Shown piece after piece: positions 26,338 to 35,026 of a stretch of DNA of 64,000 nt. Under the pieces are notes generated by a model. The model was not told where the DNA came from. It ran no database searches and saw only the letters and a program-made list of their open reading frames with translations. Source of the DNA: Intrasporangium oryzae NRRL B-24470 (lineage in GTDB: Bacteria; Actinomycetota; Actinomycetes; Actinomycetales; Dermatophilaceae); assembly GCF_000576595.1 (NCBI RefSeq), contig NZ_AWSA01000015.1, positions 1 to 64,000 on the forward strand. The letters are read 5' to 3'. How positions within the stretch are numbered: the first letter of the stretch is position 1; every line of letters starts with the position of its first letter. The position numbers and the translations under genes are program-made.

Positions 26338-26787
26338 TCAGCCGACCACGGGCTTGCCGAGCGCCTGGGCCAGAGCCTGCATGGCGCGATCAAAAGCTGG
26401 CCGCGCTGCAGGTCCGAACATGTATGCCGTCAGCACCCTGAGGTCCCGCACGGAGCCGTCCACCATCTGGAGGCGCGGGACAAGGCGTGGGACGGGCGGC
26501 ACTGTGGGCGCTCGGCTCTCGACCACCGCGAGGCTAACGACGCTCGATGCTGCGATCCGGTTGCGTCCGCGCACAGCCGGAACGATCACGCCGTCCGCAC
26601 CGAAGCCGACCCACAGCCGCGACGCCACCAGCAGGGCGATGGGGACACCCACGAACACGAGAAGCGGCCCGACTGGAGGGCCGGGAAAGCCCCACACAAG
26701 GGCGCCTGCAAACGCCATCCCGGCAGCCATCACGACAAGCGTCAGGGCCCAGAAGGACCAGATGCGTCGACCAAGAACCAAAGTCAC
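26338..26787 (-). CDS. Small membrane protein with PH-like domain
   Basis: The GTG at 26787 gives 149 residues; a longer form starting further upstream is possible. Two transmembrane helices (FWALTLVVMAAGMAFAGALV and PLLVFVGVPIALLVASRLWV) are followed by VGFGADGVIVPAVRGRNRIA and VVSLAVVES, then RLVPRLQMVDGSVRDLRVLT. This is the layout of bacterial PH-domain (bPH-like) membrane proteins, which are common in actinobacteria and whose role is unknown. It has the same orientation as the next gene upstream, with a 141-base gap. Confidence 0.62.
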   Translation of the reverse strand: MTLVLGRRIWSFWALTLVVMAAGMAFAGALVWGFPGPPVGPLLVFVGVPIALLVASRLWVGFGADGVIVPAVRGRNRIAASSVVSLAVVESRAPTVPPVPRLVPRLQMVDGSVRDLRVLTAYMFGPAARPAFDRAMQALAQALGKPVVG

Positions 26788-26928
26788 GGGCGGAGTCTGG
26801 CACACGAACGCCTCGCCACGGCGCGCCGACGTCGCCCACTCAGCATCACGTTCGAAAGCCAGAAGTGCCAAGCCGAAGGGCGTAGTGATACGGGCGCACC
26901 CGATCAACCGACCCGCCGACCCGACGCT

Positions 26929-27300
26929 TCACTGTCCGCGCGCCTCCGGGCTCCCAGCTCGTAGGGCCCCAAGAAGGTCCCACATCTCCGAACGCAGACG
27001 CGCGAAGTCAGCGTTGACAACGCCAATCTCAGATTCGTCGATGCGGTGACCGTTGACCGGATGGATGACCAGGTCGTTGAGGCTTCCCATCCCGCCGAAC
27101 GCGCCTAGAAGGTCCAAGCCCTCCCCGCCCCCCGACAGCCGATGCAGGTGACCAGCCAGAGCGCGAGCCCAATGATCCTCGCCGTGTGCCCGCAGGAGGG
27201 CGATTGCCTCGGCCAGGACTCCTTGCAGCGCCCTGCCAGTACGAGACGGGTCGACCGCGTGCATGGCCGCAGCGTAGGCCGCGGACCTACTTGAGGGCAT
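26929..27300 (-). CDS. DUF6966-like small protein
   Basis: The ATG at 27300 gives 123 residues. The frame is open further upstream, but that part is not protein-like. The C-terminal half reads LRAHGEDHWARALAGHLHRL and AFGGMGSLNDLVIHPVNGHR, then IDESEIGVVNADFARLRSEM. This motif, FGGMGSxNDLVxHPxNGH, is typical of a widespread soluble family that I believe is DUF6966. Members are often near toxin-like or phage genes, but I see none here. Its function is unknown. Start choice is uncertain; a second ATG lies at 27264. Confidence 0.65.
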   Translation of the reverse strand: MPSSRSAAYAAAMHAVDPSRTGRALQGVLAEAIALLRAHGEDHWARALAGHLHRLSGGGEGLDLLGAFGGMGSLNDLVIHPVNGHRIDESEIGVVNADFARLRSEMWDLLGALRAGSPEARGQ

Positions 27301-27690
27301 CCTGACATGAGCGGAAGGAAGTGCCGCGCAGGTACCCGCAGCGTCAAGAACCATCGCAAACCACTTGTCTGGTGCTGTACGAGAACCATTGCAGCACAGG
27401 CACTTCCGAGCGACATTCACACCGTCGGACTCTGACGGGGGTGTCGCGGGTGGCGTCGAGGTCACCACGGACAGACCCGCCTCGGCCAGGCGCGGGTGAG
27501 CACGGCATACGACCTGTCTCTGTTCGGCCGCGCGCTGACGCCGTCGTCGACCTTTACTGGGCGGGGCCGGGTTGTCTCCGAATTGGGCTTGCTGCGACGC
27601 GGGGATCCCCCAAGTAGTCCATTTGGCCAAAGGCCCGCAGCCCTTCCGCCACGATGTCGAGACAGCGGTGTGAACCGATCAGACGACTCG

Positions 27691-28245
27691 ATGGCACAAG
27701 GAGACGTGACACTCGACCAAGGGTCTCCCACGGACCAGGACCTCCTTGCGCAGATCGCCGAGGGCGACCGCGGGGCGCTCCACACGCTCTTCACCCGGCA
27801 CCAGCCGTGGCTGGCCGCTCGGGTGAGACGGCGGTGCGCCGACCCGGCGATCGTCAGTGAGGTCCTCAACGACACCTTCCTCGTGGTCTGGCAGCACCCT
27901 CGCCGTTACAAGGGGGACGGCGAGGTGGCTGCCTGGCTCTGGGGGATCGCCATCCGCACGCTGCTGCACCGGCTGCGACCGAGGAAGTCGGTCTTCGAGC
28001 GGCTGGTCCACGCCCGCCAGGAGCACCAGCCCTCCGCCGAGGAGGCAGTCCTGCTCCAGGTCGAGCACAGCGACGTCGGGACCGCGTTGCAGCGGCTCTC
28101 GCCCGAGCTCCTCGCCGTCGTGCAGGCCACCGTCATCGACGGCCTGTCCACGCGCGAGGCAGCAGCACTGCTCGGCATCCCGAGCGGAACCGTCAAGAGC
28201 CGGATGAGCCGAGCCCGGCTCGAGCTGAGGGAGGCCCTGCGATGA
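27691..28245 (+). CDS. ECF-type RNA polymerase sigma factor
   Basis: From the ATG at 27691 the product has 184 residues. Region 2 is DLLAQIAEGDRGALHTLFTR, then SEVLNDTFLVVWQHPRRY, the core-binding and -10 recognition part. Region 4 is LQRLSPELLAVVQATVIDGL followed by STREAAALLGIPSGTVKSRM, a helix-turn-helix for the -35 element. An in-frame GTG at 27670 is an alternative start. The stop overlaps the start of the anti-sigma gene by four bases (ATGA). The group controls an ABC transporter encoded in the same operon. Confidence 0.9.
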   Translation: MAQGDVTLDQGSPTDQDLLAQIAEGDRGALHTLFTRHQPWLAARVRRRCADPAIVSEVLNDTFLVVWQHPRRYKGDGEVAAWLWGIAIRTLLHRLRPRKSVFERLVHARQEHQPSAEEAVLLQVEHSDVGTALQRLSPELLAVVQATVIDGLSTREAAALLGIPSGTVKSRMSRARLELREALR

Positions 28246-29105
28246 CCGGACCCCGCACACCCCGCACCCCGTGGCACGTCGACGACCAGATCCTCGCCGC
28301 ATACGCGGCAGGCACGACGCCACCCGTCCTCTCCGCCTCGGTCGAGGCGCACGTGCTCGGCTGCGCCGACTGCAGGCAACGACTCGGCGACGACGCGGAC
28401 CCGCAAGGGCTCGACGAGGCCTGGGAGCGGCTGGCGAGCGCCATCGACCGGCCCTCCCCCGGCATCCTCGGCCGGCTGGGCTCGGTGCACGGGTCCATCC
28501 GGTCGACGATCGCCACCCCCGCGATGGTCCTCGCCGCGCTCAGCGCGGTGGCCCTCGTCGTGCTCGCGCCCTTGACCGCCGCGGCAGTCACCGGGGACGC
28601 CGGGCTGCTGGCGCTGCTCGTCATCGCCCCTCTTGCGCCGGTCGCTGCTGTCGCCCTCGCCTACCGCGTCCAGGCGGACCCCGCCGGGGAGATCAGCCTG
28701 GCGACTCCCGCCGCAGGACTCCGCCTCGTCGCGCTCCGGGCCGTCGTCGTCTCCGTCGCTGCCCTCGTCGCAACGATGGTGACCCTGCTCCTCGTCGACC
28801 TGTGGGTCGACCTTACGGCCGCGATGGTGCTCGCGTGGTTCCTTCCCGGGGTGGCCCTCTCGGCCGTGGTGCTGCTCGCCTGCACCACCCGGCTCGACCC
28901 GCTCCGCGTGGCGGGCGCGCTCGGCCTCGTCTGGGCCGCCGCCGTCGTCACCGGCTCGACAGCAGGCCGCCGGGTGCGGCCCGAGGTCGTCCTCGACATC
29001 ATCGCCAGCCCTGCCCTGCAGACCGCGGCCCTAGTCATCGCGACCGCCGCTGTGCTCCTGACCGTCGCCCGTCGCGACACCGTCTCCTACCGGAGGACCG
29101 CATGA
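28242..29105 (+). CDS. Membrane anti-sigma factor with zinc-finger (zf-HC2) domain
   Basis: A 287-residue protein. Its N-terminus contains the anti-sigma zinc motif HVLGCADCRQRLGDD (His-x3-Cys-x2-Cys) after a short helix with ILAAYAAG, as in ZAS-domain anti-sigma factors. Six or so transmembrane helices follow (for example TPAMVLAALSAVALVVLAPL, then LRAVVVSVAALVATMVTLLL). It should hold the sigma factor at the membrane until a signal arrives. It is coupled to the genes on both sides by ATGA. The number of membrane helices is higher than in typical single-pass ZAS proteins, which suggests it also senses or belongs to the ABC complex. Confidence 0.85.
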   Translation: MTGPRTPRTPWHVDDQILAAYAAGTTPPVLSASVEAHVLGCADCRQRLGDDADPQGLDEAWERLASAIDRPSPGILGRLGSVHGSIRSTIATPAMVLAALSAVALVVLAPLTAAAVTGDAGLLALLVIAPLAPVAAVALAYRVQADPAGEISLATPAAGLRLVALRAVVVSVAALVATMVTLLLVDLWVDLTAAMVLAWFLPGVALSAVVLLACTTRLDPLRVAGALGLVWAAAVVTGSTAGRRVRPEVVLDIIASPALQTAALVIATAAVLLTVARRDTVSYRRTA

Positions 29106-29968
29106 CCACCAACACGTCGACCACGACGACCACCGCGACCATCGAGGCCGACGGCCTGGTCAAGCGCTACGGCAGCACACCGGCCGTCGACGGCGTGACC
29201 CTCTCCGCGGGGCGCGGGATCATCGGCCTGCTCGGCCCGAACGGAGCCGGTAAGACGACCCTGCTGCGGATGGTCGCGACCGTGCTCGCGCCCGATGCCG
29301 GCCGCCTACGGATGCTCGGGCTCGACCCCGCGGACCCTGCCCAGCGCACCGACATCCGCCGACAGCTCGGCTACCTGCCGCAGTCCCCCGGCCTCTACCC
29401 CGGCTTCACGCCGTTCGACCTCGTCGACTACGTGGCCGTGCTCAAGGAGCACACCGACCGGGACTGGCGCCACGAGGAGTCGCGCCGGGTCCTCGAGTCC
29501 GTGGGGCTGGCTGACGTCATGCACCGGAAGATCCGCAAGCTCTCCGGCGGGATGAAGCAGCGCGTCGCACTCGCCGCCGCCATGGTCGGCAGTCCACAGC
29601 TGCTCGTCCTCGACGAACCGGCCAACGGGCTCGACCCGGACCAGCGCCTTCGTCTCCGCTCGCTGAAGACCGAGTCGTCGACGGTGCTCATGTCGACGCA
29701 CAACATCTCCGAGGTCGGTGCGCTCTGCCAGAGCGTCTACGTGATGTTCGACGGGCGGATCCGGTTCGCCGGGACGCCGGCGGAGCTGGCCGGGCTCGCG
29801 GCCGGACAGGTGTGGGAGGACGCCAGCCAGGACCCACGCGCCATCCGCAGCTGGATCACGGCCACCGGCGCCTACCGCCACCTCGGCGAGCCGCCGTCCG
29901 GTGCGCAGGTCGTCGACCCCACGCTGGACGACGGCTACCTCCTGCTGGCCCGTCGGGAGCAGTCGTGA
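29102..29968 (+). CDS. ABC transporter ATP-binding protein
   Basis: 288 residues, start ATG at 29102 overlapping the anti-sigma stop. Walker A is LLGPNGAGKTTLLRM, the Q-loop GYLPQSPGLYPGFTPFD, the signature KLSGGMKQRVALAAAM, and Walker B LLVLDEPANGLDPDQ, then the H-loop MSTHNISEV. The family is the ABC-2 export type. After the nucleotide domain a C-terminal tail of about 70 residues follows. Two membrane proteins encoded downstream are likely its permease. Between Walker B and the H-loop the usual stretch is short (LRLRSLKTESSTVLMSTH), which is slightly shorter than the family norm. Confidence 0.92.
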   Translation: MTTNTSTTTTTATIEADGLVKRYGSTPAVDGVTLSAGRGIIGLLGPNGAGKTTLLRMVATVLAPDAGRLRMLGLDPADPAQRTDIRRQLGYLPQSPGLYPGFTPFDLVDYVAVLKEHTDRDWRHEESRRVLESVGLADVMHRKIRKLSGGMKQRVALAAAMVGSPQLLVLDEPANGLDPDQRLRLRSLKTESSTVLMSTHNISEVGALCQSVYVMFDGRIRFAGTPAELAGLAAGQVWEDASQDPRAIRSWITATGAYRHLGEPPSGAQVVDPTLDDGYLLLARREQS

Positions 29969-30531
29969 GCACCACCGCCCCCGCGTGGGTGGCCCCAACC
30001 GCGCGAGCCGTGCCGTGGCAGCCACTGGCCGGAGTCGCGGTGTGTCTGCTCGGGGTCGTCGTGCTCGCCGCCGTCCGCGGCCGCTGGCCCGTGGGCGTGC
30101 TCGACGTCGCCGCGGCGGGCACTGCTGCCGCTGTCGTCGCCGGACTGCGCGACCCCGCCGCGAACCTGTTGAGCGCCATGCCGACCTCCGCCGCACGCCG
30201 CCAGGCCCGACGCCTGATGCTCCTCGTCCCGGCGGGGTTGGGCCTGTGGCTCGCCTACCTGGCCGCTGCCAACCTCGTGAGCCGCGGCGTCGGCTGGCCC
30301 CTCGGCCCCGCCGTAGCCCTGGTCGCGACCGGCTGCGCCGTGGCCGCTTGGACACCCGAGCGTTTCGCCGTCGAAGCGGGCGTCGCCGCCCCACTCGGCT
30401 GGATGGCCCTCGCCCGGGCCTGGAGCGGGCTGCACGACTCCGTGACCCCGGTCCTCACGGCATACCAGAGCCATCCGTGGGTCGTGACCGCCGTGGCCTC
30501 GGCCGCGCTGTTGATGGGAAGAAGCCGATGA
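29965..30531 (+). CDS. Membrane protein of the sigma/ABC operon
   Basis: The GTG at 29965 overlaps the ATPase stop (GTGA) and gives 188 residues. About five hydrophobic helices are visible, for example LAGVAVCLLGVVVLAA, VLDVAAAGTAAAVVAGL and LMLLVPAGLGLWLAYLAAA. There is no known motif. Its position between the ATPase and the larger permease, with four-base overlaps on each side, suggests a transporter subunit. Confidence 0.78.
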   Translation: MSTTAPAWVAPTARAVPWQPLAGVAVCLLGVVVLAAVRGRWPVGVLDVAAAGTAAAVVAGLRDPAANLLSAMPTSAARRQARRLMLLVPAGLGLWLAYLAAANLVSRGVGWPLGPAVALVATGCAVAAWTPERFAVEAGVAAPLGWMALARAWSGLHDSVTPVLTAYQSHPWVVTAVASAALLMGRSR

Positions 30532-31433
30532 GCACCACCACGACGACCAGGCCCCGTGGGGCCGACACGGCCCACCGGCCGTTCACGACCCTGGCCCGCC
30601 TCGAGGGGCGCCGGATGCTCCGGCACCCGGCTCCCTGGATCGGCATCCTGCTGTGGCTGGCGGCGAACTACGCCGCTCTCGCCAGTGCGCCCTCGTGGTC
30701 GAGTGCCCAGTACCAGGGCCTGCAGTCCTCCGCGGCGTTCCTCGCGGCCGGTGTCTCGATCGCCGCCGCGTATGCCGCCGGGCGCGACCGTCTCCGACTG
30801 GCCGAGGACGCCCCCATGAGGGCGGAGGACCGCGCTGCCGCACGGTTGGTCGGCGGCCTCGGACTCGTAGCCCTCGTGGCAGTCGTCGTCGCCGTGGGCG
30901 CTCTCTGGCTGCGGTGGACCGGTGGCGTCGCCATGGGCGCCGAGCCGGGCCGCACCCTCCACGCCCACTTCACCCTGCCCGAGCTCCTCCACCCCGTCGC
31001 CCTGGCCGCCTTCGCGGTCGCGGCTGGAGCCGCCGCCGCGCGGCTCCTGCGACATCCGCTGGCCGGCTCCATCGCGGTGTCCGTGCTGTGGTTCGTCGCC
31101 GGCCCGGCCTACTGGACGCTCAACGGTCCCGTGCTGCGGCTGTTCGCGCCGCTCATGGTCCAGCCCTACAACATCGAGGTCGCACCGGCCGCCACCGACC
31201 CGCTTACCCTGCCCTCGACCTGGCTCCTCGAGGGCCCGGGGCCGTTCCAGCCCTACTGGGCCCGGCTCGTCATCGTGCCCGAGCTCGGCGCGTGGCACGA
31301 CCTCTACCTCGTGGCCGTCACCCTGCTCGCGGCCGCCGTCGCCCTGCCCGGGCGGTACCGCCGGCCCCTCCTCGCCGCCGGAGCCGTGCTCGCCGTCGTC
31401 ACGGTGCTGCTCCAGGCTCGGGTCTCCCCCTGA
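30528..31433 (+). CDS. ABC-2-type permease-like membrane protein
   Basis: ATG at 30528, overlapping the previous stop. 301 residues with about six transmembrane helices (WIGILLWLAANYAALASA, AAFLAAGVSIAAAYAAG, GLGLVALVAVVVAVGALW, GSIAVSVLWFVAGPAYW and others). An N-terminal cytoplasmic part, TTLARLEGRRMLRHPAPWIG, resembles ABC-2 permeases. It is the last gene of the sigma-anti-sigma-ABC operon. The transported substrate is unknown; self-protection or lipid export are possible. Confidence 0.8.
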   Translation: MSTTTTTRPRGADTAHRPFTTLARLEGRRMLRHPAPWIGILLWLAANYAALASAPSWSSAQYQGLQSSAAFLAAGVSIAAAYAAGRDRLRLAEDAPMRAEDRAAARLVGGLGLVALVAVVVAVGALWLRWTGGVAMGAEPGRTLHAHFTLPELLHPVALAAFAVAAGAAAARLLRHPLAGSIAVSVLWFVAGPAYWTLNGPVLRLFAPLMVQPYNIEVAPAATDPLTLPSTWLLEGPGPFQPYWARLVIVPELGAWHDLYLVAVTLLAAAVALPGRYRRPLLAAGAVLAVVTVLLQARVSP

Positions 31434-31537
31434 CGACGTGCGTGTGTCACCGGCCGTCTCCGACCAAGAAGCCTCCCCAACGGCAGGTGCCGCTGGAAGG
31501 ATGTGGAGAGTCGAGACCTCGGGTGGAGGAGAATCCC

Positions 31538-31969
31538 ATGCCCAGCGCAAGCCGCACCATCAGCATCGACCGCCCCGTCGAAGAAGTCTTCGCCTTCTTC
31601 ACCACGCCTTCGAACGATCCGAAATGGCGCCCGCACGTCAAGGAGATCAACGCCCTCGGACCGCCCGCCACGGGCTCCAGGATTCACCAGGTGGTCCAAG
31701 GACCCGGCGGTCGCGGCATTCCGGCCGACATCCAGGTGACAGCCTACGAGCCACCAAACCGTTACGCCTTCAAAGCGATCGCCGGCCCGGTTCGGCCCGA
31801 AGGCGAGTTCCGAATGACCGCTGCCGGGGAAACCACAGAAGTGACCCTGTCGCTCAACGCCGACCTCGGGGGCCTCAAGAAGCTTGCGCTCTCCCGCTCG
31901 GTTCAGAAGGCCATGGAGGGCGAAGTAGGAGGACTCGACGCCGCCAAACGCCTCTTGGAAGGGCACTGA
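31538..31969 (+). CDS. SRPBCC/polyketide-cyclase-like protein
   Basis: The ATG at 31538 follows ggaggagaatccc and gives 143 residues. The N-terminal SRTISIDRPVEEVFAFFTTP and NDPKWRPHVKEINALG are the usual start of START/SRPBCC domains, which bind hydrophobic ligands. Later AYEPPNRYAFKAIAGP and EFRMTAAGETTEVTLSLNAD fit the sheet strands. No catalytic residues can be assigned. The gene is alone, 104 bases after the ABC operon, and is followed by a strong hairpin. Confidence 0.85.
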   Translation: MPSASRTISIDRPVEEVFAFFTTPSNDPKWRPHVKEINALGPPATGSRIHQVVQGPGGRGIPADIQVTAYEPPNRYAFKAIAGPVRPEGEFRMTAAGETTEVTLSLNADLGGLKKLALSRSVQKAMEGEVGGLDAAKRLLEGH

Positions 31970-32094
31970 CCGCAGGCGGAAGGGGCGACATCAGGTCGAC
32001 GGGCCGGCTCTTCCTCGGCGTGGACGACCGAACCGGCCTCGCCGCCCGGACGCCTGAGATCTCAGGACGCGCGGGGGTCGGGTCGCGCGCGAAC

Positions 32095-32140
32095 GCGAGC
32101 CCAGCGGCATACCAAGGGGGTCGAATGCCGCTGGGCTCGC
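32095..32140. terminator. Bidirectional hairpin terminator
   Basis: A perfect 16-base stem: gcgagcccagcggcat (32095-32110) pairs with atgccgctgggctcgc (32125-32140) over a 14-base loop. It lies between the convergent SRPBCC (+) and LLM oxidoreductase (-) genes. The inner stem carries the recurrent GCGGCAT(A) word of this genome. Confidence 0.75.
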
Positions 32141-32174
32141 TCGCAGCGGGCGCGCGGCCCGCGGGCGGCTCCGG

Positions 32175-33161
32175 TCAGGACGCCTCGACCTTCGGCATGA
32201 TCTCCTCCTTGAGGCGCTTGAGGTCGTCGAGGGTCTTCGAGACCGGCACGTCGGCGAACGGAGGCCACAGCAGCGGCATCGTCAGCCCGGCCTCCTGGTA
32301 GCGCTTCAGCATGTCGGTGATCTGGTCGGCCGTGCCGACGAGGATGTTGGACACCTTGCCGTTGTCGGTCTGGTCGACCTTCTCGTCGGTGATCGTGAAC
32401 CAGATCATGCTGCACATGTCGAGGTCGTCGATCGACTTGCCGAGCTCCTCGAGCTCCCGCGCGATGGCGGTCCGCCACTCGGTCAGCTCGCGCGGGGTGT
32501 CCTGGATGCCGATCCAGCCTGCGAGGCCGTACTTGGCGACGCGGTCGGCCGACCGCTTCGGGTCGCGCAGGCCGCTGAAGTAGATCGGCGGGTGGGGCTT
32601 CTGCAGCGGCTGGTGGCCGAAGCCGCAGCGGTCGAAGTCGGCGAACTCGCCGTGGTACTCGAAGATCTCGTTGGTCCAGATGCCCTTGCAGATCTCGATC
32701 GTCTCGCGCACGTGGGCGTGGCGCCGCGGGAAGAGGTGCGTCGCGCTGGCTGCGGCGAACTCCTCGGGCATCCACCCGGCCCCGATGCCGACGTTGAGGC
32801 GGCCGTTGGAGAGGTGGTCGATCGTCGCGCACTCGGCCGCGAAGACACCTGGGGACCGGTACGGCGTGTCGGTGATGCTCATGCCGATGCGGACCTTCTC
32901 GGTGCGCGCAGCGAGCCACGGCAGGATGGGCCAGCCCTGGAACCACTTGCCCGTCGACGCGACCGGCAGCTGCGTCGGGAACTCCTTCATCATGCCGAAG
33001 GAGTACTGGAGCTCTCCGCGGTCGGAGGCCTCGGGCACGACGATGCGGTCGAGGGTCCAGACGGAGTCGAAGTCCAGCTCCTCGGCCAGGTCGGTGAGGT
33101 CGGCGAGCTCCTGGACGGTGACGTGGTTGCGGAAGGTGGGGAGGTAGAGGGCGAGCTTCAT
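32175..33161 (-). CDS. LLM-class flavin-dependent oxidoreductase
   Basis: A 328-residue luciferase-like TIM-barrel protein. The family pattern includes LALYLPTFRNHVTVQELADL, LDFDSVWTLDRIVVPE, the cofactor-binding region AARTEKVRIGMSITDTPYRS and GRLNVGIGAGWMPEEFAA. HPPIYFSGLRDPKRSADRVA with KYGLAGWIGIQDTPREL is also typical. Such actinobacterial proteins often use F420 instead of FMN; which one cannot be told from sequence alone. It is monocistronic. Confidence 0.88.
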   Translation of the reverse strand: MKLALYLPTFRNHVTVQELADLTDLAEELDFDSVWTLDRIVVPEASDRGELQYSFGMMKEFPTQLPVASTGKWFQGWPILPWLAARTEKVRIGMSITDTPYRSPGVFAAECATIDHLSNGRLNVGIGAGWMPEEFAAASATHLFPRRHAHVRETIEICKGIWTNEIFEYHGEFADFDRCGFGHQPLQKPHPPIYFSGLRDPKRSADRVAKYGLAGWIGIQDTPRELTEWRTAIARELEELGKSIDDLDMCSMIWFTITDEKVDQTDNGKVSNILVGTADQITDMLKRYQEAGLTMPLLWPPFADVPVSKTLDDLKRLKEEIMPKVEAS

Positions 33162-33295
33162 CGGTCAGACATCTCCTCGTGAGCGATCACGTTCGGCGTC
33201 GACCGGGCGTGCTGCACGCGACCCGGTCTGGCCCCTTGTCGTTACTCAACCCACGGACCCGACCACCCGCAATGGGGTCGATGCTCATGGTTTCC

Positions 33296-35026
33296 TCAAC
33301 GCGGCTGCGCCCGTGGGAGCCGGAGCAGCATCGAGGTCCCGGTGAGCGTGGAGCGACCCACGGTGAGGTCGCCGCCCATGGCCCGCATGAGGCCGTGCGC
33401 GAGGCCCAACCCGAGACCCACACTCTCGTAGTGCGCGGCGTCCTCCGGTCCGCCCCCTGCGCGCTCACCCGACGACGGGTCGGCCCGGGCGAAGGGTGTG
33501 AAGAGCCGCGGGAGGAGGTCCTGCGGGATCCCGGGACCGTCGTCGTCGACCGACACCACCACGCTCGCACCGGTCACGCTCGCACCGGTCACGCTCGCAC
33601 CCTCCTGCGTGGCCCGGGTGCGCACGTCCACCCGACCCCCCACGTTGCCGTGCCGGATGGCGTTCGTGACGAGGTTGAGCAGCACCTGGCGGAACCGGCG
33701 TCGATCGGCGCAGACGACGTCGTCCGCGAGGTCGTGCGCCAGCTCGACCTGCCGCCGCTCGGCCGTGGCCGAGAGCAGCCCGAACACCTCGACCACGACG
33801 TCCCGGACGCGGACGCCCTCGAGCACGAGGGGCAGGGCGTTGGCCTCGATGCGGCTGAGGTCGAGAACGTCGGCCAGGAGGTCCATCACGTGGCCGGCGG
33901 CGGCGGTGATGTGGCCCAGTGCCTCGCGTCGCTGGGCCTCGTCGAGGTCGATCGTGCCGAGGATCTCGGCGAAGCCGACGATGGCCTGGATCGGCGTGCG
34001 GGCCTCGTGGCCCACGGCGGCGAGCAGCTCGGACTTGGCGTGCACGAGCTCCTCGGCCGTCCGTCGCGCCGTTTCCGCCTCCACCCGGGCTCGCCGGTCG
34101 GACTCGGCCGCGCGCCGCTCGGTGAGGTCGAACACGTTGACGACGTACTGGGCCGGAGTGCCGTCCCGACCACGAAGGAGTGAGATCGTCACCTCCACCT
34201 CGACGGTGCGGCCGTCGCCGCGCTGCAGCAGCGCCTCGAAGGTGATGGGTCCGCGGCCGCCCTGGCCGAGCTCGTCGAGCCGGGTCTCCAGCGATCGGCC
34301 CTTGGGGACCACCACGTCGGCGAGGGCGCTGCCGACCAGGTTTCGTGCCCCGAGCCTGGTCAGGGTGTTGTTGCTCGTGGTGACGGTGCGGTCGGGTCCG
34401 AGGATCGCCATCCCGAGCGAGTTGTCGTCGAAGGACCTGCGGAACCGCTCCTCGCTCTCCATCAGGTCGCCGAGCAGGCCGGCATGGTCGATGGCGACCG
34501 AGGCGAGATGGCTGAAGCGGTCGACCAGCAGCTGCTCACGCGGAGTCGGACGATGCGGTTGAGGGTGGTACACGGCGAAGGTGCCCACGGGCAGCCCGTC
34601 GCGCCCCTCGATCGGGGTGGACCAGCAGCTGCGCATCCCCGCCGCCAGGGCCAGGTCGCGGAAGTCGACCCACCGGGCGTCGGTACGCACGTCGGTGGCG
34701 ATGACCGGGACGTTGAGCGACGCCGCCGTCCCACAGGAGCCGGCCCGTTCACCGATCGACATCCCGTCGATGGAGGCGACGTACTCGGCGGGAAGGCTCG
34801 GCGCCGCGCAGTGGTGGAGCGTGCCCCGCTCGCGGTCCAGCAACAGAACCGAGCACCGCGCGTCAGGGATGAGGTGCTCGAGCGAGGTGAGGATCTCGCC
34901 CAGCACGTCGGGCAGCGGGGTGGCGCCGGCCATCAGCTCGAGCACCTCGGTCTGCCGATCGAGCATCTCCTGCGCGTCGCCGGGCCAGAGCTCCGCGCCA
35001 CGCTGTGGCAGTCCCGCCGCGGTCAT
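33296..35026 (-). CDS. GAF-PAS sensor histidine kinase
   Basis: The ATG at 35026 overlaps the response regulator stop (ATGA) and gives 576 residues. Domains are GAF at about 20-165 (LTSLEHLIPDARCSVLLLDR, then GSCGTAASLNVPVIATDVRT), PAS at about 175-300 (RFRRSFDDNSLGMAILGPDR), HisKA with the phosphorylated His in AAVGHEARTPIQAIVGFAEI, and HATPase with NLVTNAIRHG, then DDDGPGIPQDLLPRLF and GLGLGLAHGLMRAMGG. There is no membrane segment, so it senses a cytoplasmic signal. Between the N and G1 boxes lies an in-frame 15-base tandem repeat coding GASVT. The N box is NLVTNAIRHG rather than the usual NLLxNAxK. Confidence 0.9.
   Translation of the reverse strand: MTAAGLPQRGAELWPGDAQEMLDRQTEVLELMAGATPLPDVLGEILTSLEHLIPDARCSVLLLDRERGTLHHCAAPSLPAEYVASIDGMSIGERAGSCGTAASLNVPVIATDVRTDARWVDFRDLALAAGMRSCWSTPIEGRDGLPVGTFAVYHPQPHRPTPREQLLVDRFSHLASVAIDHAGLLGDLMESEERFRRSFDDNSLGMAILGPDRTVTTSNNTLTRLGARNLVGSALADVVVPKGRSLETRLDELGQGGRGPITFEALLQRGDGRTVEVEVTISLLRGRDGTPAQYVVNVFDLTERRAAESDRRARVEAETARRTAEELVHAKSELLAAVGHEARTPIQAIVGFAEILGTIDLDEAQRREALGHITAAAGHVMDLLADVLDLSRIEANALPLVLEGVRVRDVVVEVFGLLSATAERRQVELAHDLADDVVCADRRRFRQVLLNLVTNAIRHGNVGGRVDVRTRATQEGASVTGASVTGASVVVSVDDDGPGIPQDLLPRLFTPFARADPSSGERAGGGPEDAAHYESVGLGLGLAHGLMRAMGGDLTVGRSTLTGTSMLLRLPRAQPR
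33561..33601. repeat. 15-base tandem repeat within histidine kinase
   Basis: acgctcgcaccggtc is repeated twice and then partly a third time (33561-33575, 33576-33590, 33591-33601). On the minus strand it codes GASVT units in the ATPase domain between the N box and the G1 box. The unit length of 15 keeps the frame. It may vary in number between strains. Confidence 0.85.

Noticed and set aside
25967-27049. 360-residue plus-strand ORF
   Set aside because: Amino-acid make-up is not protein-like (very high Arg, Thr, Ala), and its right half is antisense to the better-supported PH-like membrane protein gene.
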